Shown here: positions 47,150-64,000 of the stretch, piece after piece
Layout: the number at the start of each line of letters is the position of its first letter
How positions within the stretch are numbered: the first letter of the stretch is position 1
Source of the DNA: Verticillium longisporum
Lineage: Eukaryota; Ascomycota; Sordariomycetes; Glomerellales; Plectosphaerellaceae
Assembly: GCA_019188255.1 (NCBI GenBank)
Contig: JAETXT010000007.1
Location: 744,001 to 808,000 of the forward strand
Reading direction: 5' to 3'
DNA length: 64,000 bases
The notes under the pieces: model-generated
The model's database searches: none
Seen by the model: only the letters and a program-made list of their open reading frames with translations
Told to the model about the DNA's origin: nothing
Position numbers and translations under genes: made by a program

Positions 47150-50100
47150 ACGTCTTTGCTTTGTGCGACTGGCATGTCTCTTATGAATCTCTTTCCGGGG
47201 CATGGCGCGCTTCGTTCGACGCGCCTAGACGCGTGGGCGCAGCGACAATGGACATTGGGGTGTGGGTGTTCTTGCGACATGAATGACTACGGAACTGGCT
47301 GGCTTTTGGGTGTTTACTTGTACCATACGGGTTGGGCTTGAGGTTAATCAATTCCTCGCCGAGGCGTGCTCTTGACATGGATCATTTGTGCCCGTGATGT
47401 GAAACGTGATGTCCTTCTCCTCTGCATGTGTCGTGTCCGTAGTGGTGTTTTTGTTGCAGAGGGCAGCATGCTTGGTGGTTCTTGATTACAGCCCTCCTGT
47501 TGCGGCAATGTGTGTTCGCTTGATGTTATGGATTGTCGTGGCCACTCAGGACGACGACCAAGTGTTCTCTGGCTAACCTATCGACACGTGATGGGCGTGA
47601 TATGGTCCGAGACGCGTCATGTCTTTTACAATTGTTGGCAGTCCTGAGAAGACTTCGTGGAAGCGCTTCCCCAAATCCCTGTGCCTTGTAATTGGGATCT
47701 GGCTATGCACGAAGTTCCGTAATCTGCTTGGGCGGTGATCGCAAGATGCTTTGCTGTGATTGTTAACCCGCGATGTTTTATCACGGTTGCTTCCGCGGCT
47801 CGAAGGGTTTGTCCCTACTCTTGGTGCCACGTTGTTTGTAATGCCATGATATTTGTGCCGGTAGTGCAACACGTGTTGCTAGCTGTTGTTGGTCATATGT
47901 CGTTTGTCGTTAGTGATCGCTTCTGCTGTGTATATCTCTCAGTGATGTGTTTGGGTTTGTTTAGGAGGTTCTGCTTTTGTTTGGGATGCTGTTAAGGCTG
48001 CATGGAACGTGGTGACCGGCCATTCAACCGGCTGTGTGAACGACACGCATCAAGACTTGGAAGGCTTGTCGACACTGGCAGTTATATTCATAATCCGACT
48101 ATGGGCTTGGATGTCACCAATCCACGCTTTGCGTCATGTCTTTCGGGATATATGAAGGACTCCTGCCATCCGCTCTTGATTATATATGTCTTGCGCGATG
48201 AGAGATCATGACCCACAGTCGACTGATTGGAACCCGAAGGGAAACGGAAACATTTTCGAACTCTACCGAGCACAACGTACCCAGGGCCTCCTGTGCTCGA
48301 TTTTCTATGAGATAACAATAGCTGTGCTTGGGTTCCGGTCGCTGTTGGCCTTGTTCTAATGAAGTGGAAATATTGCCCTGCATTTAATTACCTTACACAT
48401 CACGACGAGACACATGTAAACAGAAAGAAGCACGGGCAGACCACGCTCGCCAATACAGCAGTGTCACCCAATGGGATTTTCTTCTTGCTATTTACAAAAT
48501 ATGGCGTTTTGCTGTTGCGGCCGATACTACGGTCGTCATCTTCATATCATAAAACATTGTGGACAATACTATGCCCACGACAGAGCCATAACTTGACGCG
48601 AATGCAAGCTGGCTTCCGACCTTCCGAATCCCTCCACCAACATGAATCAAACCACACCCATGACGAAACCACGTGAGCCAAAGTCGCCTCGATCTTTACC
48701 ATTGACACAACGTGGTCCAGATATAGCGGCCCATGGGTTTTCACAGGTTCAGATGCTGCATGTTCAGCTCATCGGGACGAACATCACGTGACACATTCAT
48801 CAACCGAAACCGAACCTAGCGAGAGCCTGAACACAACCGCGGACACCACGCGAGATCCGCGCTGCAAAAGTCATCCTACTACAGCAGTGTGACCTTGAAT
48901 GAGCGGATGGAGAATCTCCCACTCGGGTAGTTGCGGGGGGTGGCCCTCCGGCCGGACACACCGATGGAGTGTGGAGCAGGCGCCCGCGGCCACCCATACA
49001 TAGTGTGCTGCACCCAGACTTCCGGGAAGTGGCTGAGCCTAACACCGAAAAAGAAAGACTCAGCCACAGGCTTGAGCCAATGGAACTGTCACATGAGCGC
49101 ACACCTAATCTTGGCAAGACCAGATGGTATTTTTGGTGTGGGAGGTGGTACCCAATCCAGAAAGAGTTTTCTCGAGACAGGATCTCCGGTGTTCCGCCGC
49201 CCTCTCCGAGGGTTTCTAAGCATCCAGCTCGCAACGAATTTTCTTGCCTATGCGGCTTTGTACATGCGACCGGCCTCAGCTAACGTCCCCCCTCCATACT
49301 CCCCTGGACCCCCCGGGTTCTATTGTGCATCACGCACGATGCGCAACTGCTGCATGCGTGGAACGGCAGGCCCGAAATTGCCTGACTCGAGCTGACGAAG
49401 GAACTGCTTGTCGCTGCCGAAGCCGACTAGGCCCTACGGTAGAGGCTACGCGTGTGACCACGACTGAGGGAACAAAGTCACTGCCGCCCGATCTTGGATC
49501 TAGATCTGCAATGGAGCCTAGCACCGGAGGCCTAGGGCCAGCCTGGAAGACATACGATGACAGTCGCCTGAAGGACAGTTTACCCCGAGGCAAGGCCACC
49601 AGCCGGAGTCGTATAATAACACGCCAAGCCGCTGGCGCTTGGCAGCAGTCATCAAGACTTGCAATCACCTGATGGGAAAATCTTTGACTGCATGCGTAAA
49701 AACGAAGTCAATCGTCTGCATCCACGCCAGAGGCAGAGCGCTCGTTCTTTCCTTTCCTCTATGTCTGACCATTGACATCGAACGACAGGGCGAGGCAGGC
49801 AGCCTATCGCTCTCGTTCGGTGTTGACGAAACACGGGAGAAGCTAGGAAGGCAAAACACACACCCTCTTCCCCCGAAATCACCATGCATGCATGCAGGCT
49901 GTGTGGGAAAGACCGTTGTGCTCGTGGCCCCTGTGTAGCTGGACCGTCGAGAGTTTTCGGCTACTACAAAGGTGACGTTGCACCGCCGTTCAGAGGGGAA
50001 AGGGGAACATGTACATGTATGGACTTGTTGAGCCACAAACGCATGGCCAGATGTGGCGCGGCGGTGCACAGCTCACAGCGAGCAACAGCGCGACAGGGGC

Positions 50101-51107
50101 ATTGGCTTCGGCCTCAGCGGGCCAGGCCTACGGGAGGCAGGCCGACCGTTCTGTAGGTCCCACTGAAATCTCGCCGGCTATTGGGGAGTCATCGTCGAAG
50201 GTACAGCCAAAGTGAATACGTCACCCCACATTGGGAGCAACCGCTCCCCACTCTTTTCGCTTCGTTCCTCGTTCCCACCCACGCCAGCTACGTTTTCCCA
50301 AGACCTGGCACAGCTGGCTCGCTGCCGTTCGGAGCAAAAACGAGTCCTAGTTTGCAGACACGGGAAGAGGGGCCATGCGCGAGTTCGACTCGCAAGCTGC
50401 GAAGCGTCACTCCGTAGGGCTGTTGCGAAAGAATGACTGTTAGTCACTGACCTTGTGACCAAATGCCGGCATGACCCAGACTTGCGTCCTCTCCCCCCCT
50501 CCCTCCATCTAGGCAGCCAGACTCGAGGCCGAGGCCGAGGCCTCAAAGAGCGCGAACATGGATAGGCACGGGAATACAAGTACGGGAATGAGAGTAAGGT
50601 CCGCTTGGGGGGTGCAGTGACGGAACCTGGAAGAGGGGGGTGGCCGATGGCCGAAGCAACAACGAGATTCCCCGACTTTCTTTCCATGTCATCATGGCCA
50701 TGTCGGACTTAGGCTTTCGATCGATCACTACTGCATTGGTAAGTCGCTAAGGAATCTAGGTGATCTAGCTGGGTAAAGGCTCCAGGGGTACGTACCTCCG
50801 GGGCCTCCAGTCCTGCTGATGACTTGGCATTCTGACGGGTCTGAGATGGAAATGCGGTGATCCCTGTCGTCGTCCGCGCTTGCATGGGTTAATCGTCAGG
50901 GATCTCGGCGCCATTCATGTACGGTCTATGGACCCTGAAAAAATCACCCCACCCGGCCCTGCCCGCCTACTCGCATGTACAACCCACCCATCCCATATAC
51001 CTGGACAATCTTCCAACTTTTCCTGACTTGTATTTAAGAAGCCGCCCCCCCGATCTTTGCCACCGTTCCTGACGCTTAAACCCAAAATCTCCAACAAACG
51101 TCACAAT
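47150..51107. other. Long gene-free region
   Basis: Nearly 4 kb hold no gene I can support on either strand. The left part (47150-48000) is T/G-rich 3' flank of H4; 48700-50700 has overlapping short frames with biased Ser/Pro/Arg content that match no family. The right part is probably an extended promoter and leader of the Rpn4-like factor, ending with TATTTAAG at 51031-51038. A long noncoding transcript cannot be excluded from sequence. Confidence 0.55.
51031..51038 (+). promoter_or_regulatory. TATA-like box of the Rpn4-like gene
   Basis: TATTTAAG lies 70 bp upstream of the start codon, followed by a C-rich leader. This is a plausible core promoter by position only. Confidence 0.45.
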
Positions 51108-53162
51108 ATGCTATCATCCCGGCCTCTCACGGTCTCATCTTACCCTCGATTCCGACAACAGCAAGACGACCAGCCCCTCGACCTCGTCGACCCCCAGGAC
51201 TTTGACTTTGACTTGTTCGCATCGGAAGACACTGCTCAGTCTCAGTCGCTCTACACACTCGCTCCCGACTTCACCCTCCCCTACAAAACTCCCGCGGCGG
51301 CGTCACCCATCGCCACTCCCCGGAGGCCTCGCACCACCGACTTCCTGGTGCTCCCCTCCTCATCGACACCTACCACGACAGTCGACGACACCCCCCTCAG
51401 CATCAACCACCCTCCTGAACTGATGCCGTCGGAATCATCGTGGGCCTCGGGCAACCAGTACACGTCCAGGCCCATCGGCCGCCTCCCCCATCAGCGTGAA
51501 TCGTCGTTGTCTTCACTGGGCTCCGCCGGCCCTGCGTCCCCGTACAACCACAGCACGTCCAACCCGCAGATCGCCATTACCGACTCAGCAAATGACCACT
51601 ACAACGATGTCCAGTCGCACGACGGAGGTGCTCAGTACTATCAGTTGAGCAAAGCCATGAGCGGTACACAGGAAGGTGGCTTGTACTCGGGCTACCACGC
51701 CTTTGGCGGAATGGACCACTCCGACATGGGGTACCCAGTTGCTATTGCAATGCAGCGTCCGCGGACAGACAAGTCATTGCTTCCAGCGCCGGAGTTTCCT
51801 ATGCATTCAAGATCTCATCCGACTTCTGTGGCAAGTTCAACGGCGGGCGGTGATTCACCAGCCACACCCACGATGGGTGAACCTGACGACGACCGAAGAC
51901 GACGAACTGGTAAGTGGTACGCGTGGCATTAGGGAGTGCACTCAAATACTCACACATCACCCACAGTTCTCCCGGAACCGCCCAAGCTAGACCGCACCAT
52001 GACGGATATCTACAGCGATGAGCTCTACAGCCCCAGTTTCAACATTGTGTCAGCGTCTTCGCCCCAGAGCCAGCTGGCTGTATCACCCATCAACGATGTA
52101 TTCGCACAGAGGCTGCAGGCAGCCAACAGCCAACACCTGAATGCCGTCCACTCTCCCACCTCAGTAGGGACAAGGGACAGGTCGCCCTTCCGTCACGGCT
52201 CCCCACTGGCTCCTGGTACTGTTCAAGAGATGACGAACAATATGCACGCACCACGACTCCGCTTTAACTCGGCACACAATATGCGCGAGCAAGATAACGC
52301 AGAACGCCAAGCCCAATTAGCTAGGCAACAGTTAGCGATGAAAGCCGAGCCAGATACGCCCAAGACCATCTCGCCAAAGGATGCTATGCTAGAGTTTCAG
52401 GGATGCGATGCGGATTCCAACTTCCCATCTCTATTTCCTCAATCAGATCCTACGGACTTCGGGGTTCCACAGCTACCATCGAACAATTCGGCGTCAAGTG
52501 AGCAATTGTCTGATTTCTCGAGACATCTTGCTGCGAATGGGCCTCCAGTCACATTCCCCTACATGGCGCAACATCTACCTGCAAGCGTACAAATTCCGCA
52601 GCACTATCCATTCATCGCTCATGCTCAGCAAGACCAGCAGGCAAATTCAGACGTCAGCCCTGCGGGATCTAGCTCAAGTAGCTCATCAGCCACGCCCGCG
52701 GCACTCCAAAAGCCCGCCGGTGCGGCTGCCGATGGCGGGACATACACCTGCACATATCACGGATGTACTCTGCGTTTCGAGACGCCCGTTTTGTTACAAA
52801 AGCACAAGAGGGAGGGACATCGCCAACCGCATGGATTGGGCATGCCGCCGAGACACATCGACACCAAATCTGAGCCTGCGGATGATGCTGCCAATCTTCT
52901 GAACAGTCAAGCTGGGCCGCACCGCTGCGACAGGATCAATCCTAGCACCGGGAAATCGTGCCACACCATATTTTCACGACCATACGACCTTACTCGGCAC
53001 GAAGACACTATTCACAATGCTCGGAAGCAGAAAGTACGGTGCGATCTCTGCAGCGAGGAAAAGACGTTCAGCCGGGCCGACGCCTTGACAAGACACTACA
53101 GGGTGTGTCACCCTGATGTGGAGTTCCCTGGCAAATATCGCAGACGTGGAAACCACATTTGA
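51108..53162 (+). CDS. Rpn4-like C2H2 zinc-finger transcription factor
   Basis: Exons 51108-51909 and 51967-53162 (57-nt intron, GTAAGT donor) give 665 residues, starting MLSSRPLTVSSYPRFRQQQD. The N-terminal 500 residues are acidic, Ser/Pro/Gln-rich and probably an activation region (early DLVDPQDFDFDLFASED). Three fingers lie at the C-terminus: about 529-552 (CTYHGCTLRFETPVLLQKH), about 588-617 (CDRINPSTGKSCHTIFSRPY then DLTRHEDTIH) and about 626-649 (CDLCSEEKTFSRADALTRH). The block SRPYDLTRH...IH followed by KTFSRADALTRH resembles the DNA-binding region of yeast Rpn4, regulator of proteasome genes; that role is inferred by resemblance. Confidence 0.85.
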
Positions 53163-54251
53163 ATTTTCTGTCAGGATGGCTGCGGTAGATGCCAATCACT
53201 TCTGGGTTGGGAATCAATGGCCGGGGTAATGTGCTTCAGGGTCTTGACGACCGCGTTGTCATCCATTCTATGACATCATCAAAGGACCCTGAAAACTCAC
53301 TTGGACCCACCAAATGACATCATGGCGCCATTTTCCGCTGAACCCTGCATGCGCCTTCTCCACTCGGATGGACGAGACCCGTTTCGACAGTCTCCGAGGG
53401 AGGATACCCCAGTTCATGAGCGAGCGGGGCGTTGGCACATATCATTGGGCATGGCCAATGTCCAGGTGCCATTGACGACATCTGTCTGTGCGACATGCCG
53501 ATCTTGTCGGTGCACCAGCTCTTGGTAGACATGCTGTTGCATCATCAACGCTGTCCATTGATGCCCGCGCCCATCATTTATTACACTACATCAGTTATAT
53601 GCAAACGAGTCCAGATGAGGCGCTTGCGCGATGCCCTGACGCCCCTATGCGTTATGACGTCGATTGGTGCCACATCTCTCCTACACCAATTGCTCGCGCC
53701 CGCAACGGTGCGACGAGATGGCGAATGAGACGATACTCTCCGTATCATCTGTCTCCGTACAGTTCAACGCAAAGATCACTTGTACTATATTCACTTGTCT
53801 CGCAACGAAAAGTACGAAAAAGGAGTGCTTAGCGCTCAACATAAGTCGCGGCGACACACTTGTCACAATGGTTGTACTCTGAGTTTGGGAGGTATAGATT
53901 AGGACATTGGTCCATTGCAAAAGCGACCTATGAGCGAGATTTTTAATGTTGCATGATACTATGATTTGAGAGATAGACGCCATATAATCAATTGCGAGTT
54001 GTGCACTACAAATTCATCTAGTGAATACTGCCTGATTCACGTTTGGACAAGTAACAGATACCCCCTAGATCTAAGGTATTGAGCAATGTGATGTGGGGGT
54101 TCCAGGCGTTCCCACAGTGTGTAACGGAATCCTTGGGATGTTTTCAGCTGCGGGTGGGACCGTGCAGAGCTGACGGAGACACCTCCTATGTGCACTTCGC
54201 AATCAATCGCCGTCAGTGCATTCCGCTCAATCCAATGCGATTAACTTGTGG
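53163..54251. other. Convergent intergenic spacer
   Basis: These 1.09 kb between the 3' ends of the Rpn4-like gene and AROM have no supported coding signal. Confidence 0.6.
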
Positions 54252-59455
<5,204 letters not shown>

Positions 59456-60262
59456 TTACCTATCATACTACGTATGGCACTATGTAGTATGAAGGCATAG
59501 ACGAAATTGAGCCTATATCGCTTTAAACCTGAAATTGATCTTGAAATCGACGAGCGCTCTACTAGCGGGTTAATTGCTTTCCTAATTGGGTCTAGCTTTC
59601 TTTATATACGTTATTTTCTATAAGCTATTAGGGTGGCTAGGGTCCTACTTCATTCTAATATAAACTATCTAGAGCCTCTTATTAAAAGCCTTATAATACC
59701 TACTATAATTAGGATAAATACTTATTTAAATAGGAGTTAGGGTCTTATAACTCTCCTAGTAGCTAAGATAAAAGCTAAACTATAATATTATGTATTTTAT
59801 TAGAGAGTAGAAGAATAATAGCTATAGAGTATTTAGCTCTTAGAGATAGCTTAATTTATATAATTCTTTAAATACTTTATCTATAATAATCTCTTATATT
59901 ATATTATTTATCTTTTTAATAAAGAAGCTTAATATTATATTATTATTTAGACTAAGTTTTTAATAATTATATATTATTTTAATTATATATTAATCTAATA
60001 GAAAGCTTCTTTTTAACTTTATAATTTATAATAATAAAAGTATTATTTAAGTAATTATTATTATCTATTAGGACTTTACTTAGGAATATATAAGAAATAA
60101 TAAAGATAGTTAAATTCTCTCTAAACTAGTACTATATACTAATTACTTATATAGTTAATTTATAAAGGTATTAGGCTAAGGGCCTAGATTAGGGAAAGCA
60201 ATTAGATCGGCGAATAATCGGTAAGCTATTATATGAACTTTAACTTATTAAGGCTATCGAGT
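59456..60262. repeat. AT-rich, RIP-like decayed repeat (left block)
   Basis: Composition falls abruptly to strongly AT- and TpA-rich sequence with stops in every frame. This is the signature of repeat-induced point mutation of transposon DNA. No family could be read from this block. Its left edge carries a small inverted repeat (CATACTAC at 59464-59471 and GTAGTATG at 59484-59491). Confidence 0.75.
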
Positions 60263-60743
60263 TGTTACGACCTGGCAGCTTCCGAAGGGGGAACACTGTC
60301 AGAGGGTTGGGGTTGCTGTTTGCAGAAGCTTAGGTTGTGACTCTGAGACGATGTGGTGTCGTAAGGCGTTGCGCACTCGTTACAATGAATACAAGGTAAG
60401 ACTTAGATTGATCACTGTCGTGAGAAAGAATGTATCTACAAGTCCAGAATGTCCGTCCTTATATACCTGCCATCCTGTCCTTGTTGTGTTAGGTGGTGAG
60501 CTCATGTTGGATGGCTCACTGGTTAGTTGTTGGTGATCCATGATGTTAGGATCACGGTGTGTTATCCCGTGAGCCATTCCCTGGCTCACTGCGGCGTCCT
60601 TGGTGAGCCCGACGACTCACCCTTTATGTCTGATTGAGCCATCACGTGATTTGCCAGGTGGGCCCGATTCTTATCTTATCGCGTTCCCTGATCGCGGGGT
60701 CGTCGATTCGCGGCCGCCCTGCTTCCTTGGTTGTTACACGAGT
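60258..60743 (+). mobile_element. Solo LTR with 5-bp target duplication
   Basis: A 476-bp island of normal GC content (60263-60738) begins TGTTACGACC and ends GGTTGTTACA, giving the TG...CA ends and short imperfect terminal inversion of LTRs. It is flanked by a perfect 5-bp direct repeat CGAGT (60258-60262 and 60739-60743), as left by retroviral-type integrase. A TATATA at 60460-60465 is a candidate LTR promoter, suggesting plus orientation. The interior has several GTGAGC/GCTCAC motifs. There is no internal coding region, so it is a solo LTR left by recombination between two LTRs. It is not RIP-mutated, unlike both flanks. Confidence 0.85.
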
Positions 60744-62169
60744 ATAGCCTTAACTTCTCTTTTTAAACTAGGGCTTATCGCCGAAATATCTACGATAATA
60801 TAAATAGGGGTTAGGTTCCTAATATCTAACTCCTTATATTACCTCCCCTCTTAGAGGTCTAGTCCCTAGAACTCGTAATGCCTTCGCTAATACGTCTTAG
60901 TACTTTAATATATTACTTCTTAAGCCTTATTCCTTAATATAGCTATAATATAGAGCTAGGTTAGACGTATTACGGAAATTATAATAATAGTAATATTAGC
61001 GGTAGCCTAGAAATAAGTAATAATATAGAATAGTCTTTATTATTAATTTATAAGTAATAGTTTATTATATTTATTTTATAAGGTTCTCTCTATTATATTT
61101 ATAATTCTCTTAGATCTCGCTATCTTTAGCTTCTTTTAATAATCGATATTCTTATAATTTATTATATTCTTATTTTATCTATTTAATCCTATATTTATCC
61201 TTAAATATCTTAATTATTCCGTTTAATTATTATAATATTAGATATTATTTTTTATTTCGATAAAATATATTTATATAATCCTTAATTAATTTAAGCTTAT
61301 AATTATTAGCTTCTTAATATTAAGGCTAAGAACCTTTTATATAAATACTATTTTAGTAAATTTACTTTATAGCTAGATATCGAGTATATAATTAAACGTT
61401 CCGATATTAAATATATTATTTATAAGTTTAATAAAAACGTTTATTTTATTATAAATTTATTAAATCTTTTAATTATATTAATTAATAATTATAGATCTTT
61501 AAGCCCTTTTATAAAATTATTTAATTTATTTAATAAGAAGTCTATAATTAAATATATATTAATAAGGGTACGATTTTATATAATTATTTATTAAAATAAT
61601 ATATTTATTATCTCTCTTATTTTATTAAAATAATTAAATATTTTAAGAAAATATTAGAAATTATTATCGATTTAGTTAATAATAGCTATTTCTATAATAT
61701 TATAAATTATATTTAAATTTTTAAGTTCTTTTTAATTAATTATATAATATCTATTTACTAAAATATCTTTAATATATTTATTATTATCTCTTTAATTTTA
61801 TTAATCTATAAATTTCCTAGCCCTTTATTTTATATCTTTTCGCTAATTAAGTCTTTTTTAATAAATTTAGCCTCTAAGCTATAAAGCCTTTAAAGAAACT
61901 ATTATTATTTATTAATTTAGATATATTATTTATTATTAAGAGGCTAATACCCTTAAGCTTACCCTATTCTATTTATATATCGATTTATATAATTATCCTT
62001 TAAATAATAAAGATATTATTAAATTAATTTATAATTACCCTAAACTTCTTATTAATTTTAAGCTTATTAATCTATTAATAGATACTTTTAATAATAATAA
62101 TCCTATTTATTTATGCCTTTAAAACGCTTATTACCTAAACTATACCCTTATTAATTAATTATCCTCTTA

Positions 62170-62513
62170 TATCTCGAAGAATATTAATATTATTATAGCC
62201 TCTATCGTAAATAAGAAGGAGAATATTATTATTAAGAAGGAAGTAATAACTATAAAGAAGAAAGAGATAGAAGAGCGTAAAATAGCGGAGAAGGCTATTA
62301 AACTTATAGCTATTAAGGAAAAGAAAGTAACCGATATTAAAGCTTATATCTATAAAGCTTAGGAGGAGCTCTATTATATTATTAATAATTCTAAAGCTCT
62401 TAAGGAAGTATTAATAGCTCGAACTCTTACCCTTAAAGCTATTATTACTCTAAAAGGGTTAACTAAGCGCTCTATTCTAGCTCTAGCCCCTAGCTATTTA
62501 GTAAAGAGAACTT
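62170..62513 (+). pseudogene. Lys/Glu-rich coding relic of unknown element
   Basis: On the plus strand a long, nearly open frame reads as a charged, helix-rich segment (KKKEIEERKIAEKAIKLIAI...) interrupted by one TAG that could be a RIP product of CAG. The family is not recognisable; it could be a transposase C-terminus or a gag-like protein. It is on the opposite strand to the gypsy relic, so it belongs to another element or to a nested insertion. Confidence 0.4.
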
Positions 62514-62859
62514 AATTAATTCCTTAGAAGATTATATAAGTTATTAACGATAATAAAGAAAATAATAATAATAATAATAATAAGAGTATTAATAAATTAA
62601 CTATTAAGGGTTTAATTAAAATAAATAATCTAGAATAATATTTCCTTTATTTAAATAAGGATAAAGGGGAGTTAATATCTTAATAATAATAGCTATAAAG
62701 CATTATTATATTATTTAATTAATATATTAATAATATTATTAAAGCTTAATATTAGAATTCTACTTTTTATTTCTTTATTTTTCTTATATAATAATTTATT
62801 AAGAATTATTTTAGGATTTTAGTTATTTATTTTATTATTTATATTTATACTTTTAATAC

Positions 62860-63905
62860 TTTTAATACTTTTTTAAGGTTTATATTATATTTTCGAGGTA
62901 GCTTTCGGGTTCTTAAGTATTATATTCTATTATCTATTTAGCCTATTTTACTAAATAGAACCTTTACCTTTAATCCTCTTTATAGGATATAATATCTTCG
63001 ATTTTCTATTTATCCTATTTATCCTCTAATATAAAGAAGTAAGCTAATTATTTAATATTAATTTAATAATTATATTATAATTCGAGCGAAGAGATAGAGA
63101 AGATATTATATATTCTAGAATAAATCTTAAAGAATATTATATAATAAGCTTATTTATTTATTTATTCTATAATCTAGACTTAGATATATTATAATATTAA
63201 CTTTTAATCTATTTTAAATTAGAAATTCTTAATAAAGAGCCCTATAATATCCCCGATATTAAAGGTTTTTAATATATACCTCTTATTATAATAGAAGGCT
63301 TAAATATATACTATATATTATTAATTTTCGTTAATTATTTAATAAATAATTATAATCTTCTTAATCCTTTCCTTTATATTTTAGACCTTTATATCCTTTC
63401 TTAGGGCTATATAAGTAATTATTCTAAGATAATACTTATATAAGGCTTTAAATAGTAAAACTCTAATAATACTATATATATTATTATTATATAAGAACTT
63501 TATTTCTTTTAAATAATATAGTTATTCTTTTAACGCTTAATCGTTAATATAATAAAAGTATCTTTTTAGTATTTAGTAGGTTCTCTCTATTTATTTATTT
63601 ATTTAAGGGTAATAGGTAATAGAGAAGTAATACTAAATCGCTCTCTCTTAATAGAATTCCTCCTAGAATTTACTCGTAAAGAGTTTATCTCTATCGCTTA
63701 TTATACCCTCTAGGCTCTTAAACCTATATTCTATTTCTTTATAGAGGATCGTATTTAAGCTAGTAGCTATTAATATCTTATATATAACTAAGAACTAAGT
63801 AATTTTTATAAATTAATCTATAATTATAAGGATAGAGTTATATTCTAGGCTATTATCCTTTAATATAGGGCTTAAGCTTATAATAAAGTCTAAAGATATT
63901 TCTTA
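62860..63905 (-). pseudogene. RIP-degraded Ty3/gypsy chromovirus: integrase core to chromodomain
   Basis: Read on the minus strand with stops ignored, the frame follows gypsy polyprotein order: integrase core start ISLDFI (about 63898), an LIIID-stop-FIK block carrying a catalytic Asp (about 63815), EGIISDRDKLFTSKF (about 63710-63665), LYNNN and FKALY (about 63490-63440), FNIGDIIGL (about 63265), NIFSISSLEL (about 63105-63075) and a chromodomain-like segment (about 63000-62870) with RFYLVK and EPESYLEN. In-frame stops fall where the family has Trp or Gln, as expected from C-to-T changes at CpA on either strand. It is dead; the reverse transcriptase would lie beyond the right edge. Confidence 0.75.
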
Positions 63906-64000
63906 GAAAGGATAAAACGGAAGTAATAATAATTATAGCTTCCTATATAATCTATATTAAAGTATTTATATCCTTTAATATATTAAGTATTTAGCGATAT

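Larger units (their letters stand above)
60744..64000. repeat. AT-rich, RIP-degraded transposon block (right block)
   Basis: This 3.3-kb block extends to the window edge, is extremely AT/TpA-rich and has no intact frame. Stops occur densely in all frames. The right part is identifiable as a Ty3/gypsy element on the minus strand (listed separately). A less decayed Lys/Glu-rich frame of unknown origin lies on the plus strand near 62170-62510. The rest is unassignable, with A/T simple-sequence stretches such as AAT repeats near 62560-62580. Confidence 0.8.

Noticed and set aside
50330..50410. tRNA-like GAGTTCGACTCG box
   Set aside because: No A box at the right distance and no cloverleaf could be drawn.
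59464..59491. Inverted repeat CATACTAC/GTAGTATG as a transposon terminus or terminator
   Set aside because: Only 8-bp arms in AT-rich sequence with no matching partner or duplication; could be chance.
60248..60753. Terminal-inverted-repeat DNA transposon
   Set aside because: The 5-bp CGAGT flanks are direct, not inverted, and the inner ends are TG...CA, which fits an LTR; the outer 10-bp symmetry is better read as a palindromic target site.

Overview
The window reads as a contig end from a filamentous ascomycete, most likely a Sordariomycete of the Hypocreales type. The evidence is short spliceosomal introns (about 53-89 nt, GTRNGT donors, CTRAC-like branch sites), a GC-rich gene space, fungal-type architectures (pentafunctional AROM, Ppm2/Tyw4, Pps1, three-exon histone H3/H4 genes) and an AT-rich tail with the signature of repeat-induced point mutation (RIP). 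Genus cannot be fixed from sequence alone.

Layout, left to right. 1-3650: no gene seen. 3651-7081 (-): Ulp1/SENP-like SUMO protease. 8035-10147 (-): phenol 2-monooxygenase-like flavoprotein. 11150-13832 (+): unrecognised conserved-looking protein. 14222-14992 (-): glycine-zipper protein. 15587-18027 (-): Ppm2/Tyw4. 18870-20466 (+): Atg18. 21238-23356 (-): Pps1 phosphatase. 24453-27580 (-): DDHD phospholipase. 28284-31137 (-): Rad3/XPD helicase. 33792-35224 (+): C2H2 transcription factor. 36689-41886 (-): RNA polymerase I largest subunit. 42459-43921 (+): Prp3. 44886-45410 (-) and 46727-47149 (+): divergent histone H3 and H4. 47150-51107: long gene-free stretch. 51108-53162 (+): Rpn4-like C2H2 factor. 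54252-59050 (-): AROM. From about 59456 to the right edge composition drops abruptly to AT-rich, gene-free DNA. It holds decayed transposons, including a Ty3/gypsy chromovirus integrase and chromodomain relic on the minus strand and one well-preserved 476-bp solo LTR with a 5-bp target duplication.

The genes are mostly independent housekeeping functions (rRNA transcription, splicing, chromatin, DNA repair/TFIIH, aromatic amino acid synthesis, autophagy, tRNA modification, SUMO cycling). There is no secondary-metabolite or other functional cluster, and I found no convincing undescribed system.

The most consequential observation is technical. Five conserved genes (Ulp1-like, DDHD, RAD3, PRP3, AROM) carry eight small frame breaks, each located at a short homopolymer where one added base (in one case two) restores the family's conserved reading. 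Because several of these genes are essential, this pattern points to homopolymer undercalls in the assembly rather than to a run of pseudogenes. The most interesting biology is at the right edge: RIP stops falling on the expected Trp/Gln positions of a gypsy integrase, and a solo LTR inserted exactly in the centre of a perfect 10-bp inverted repeat.
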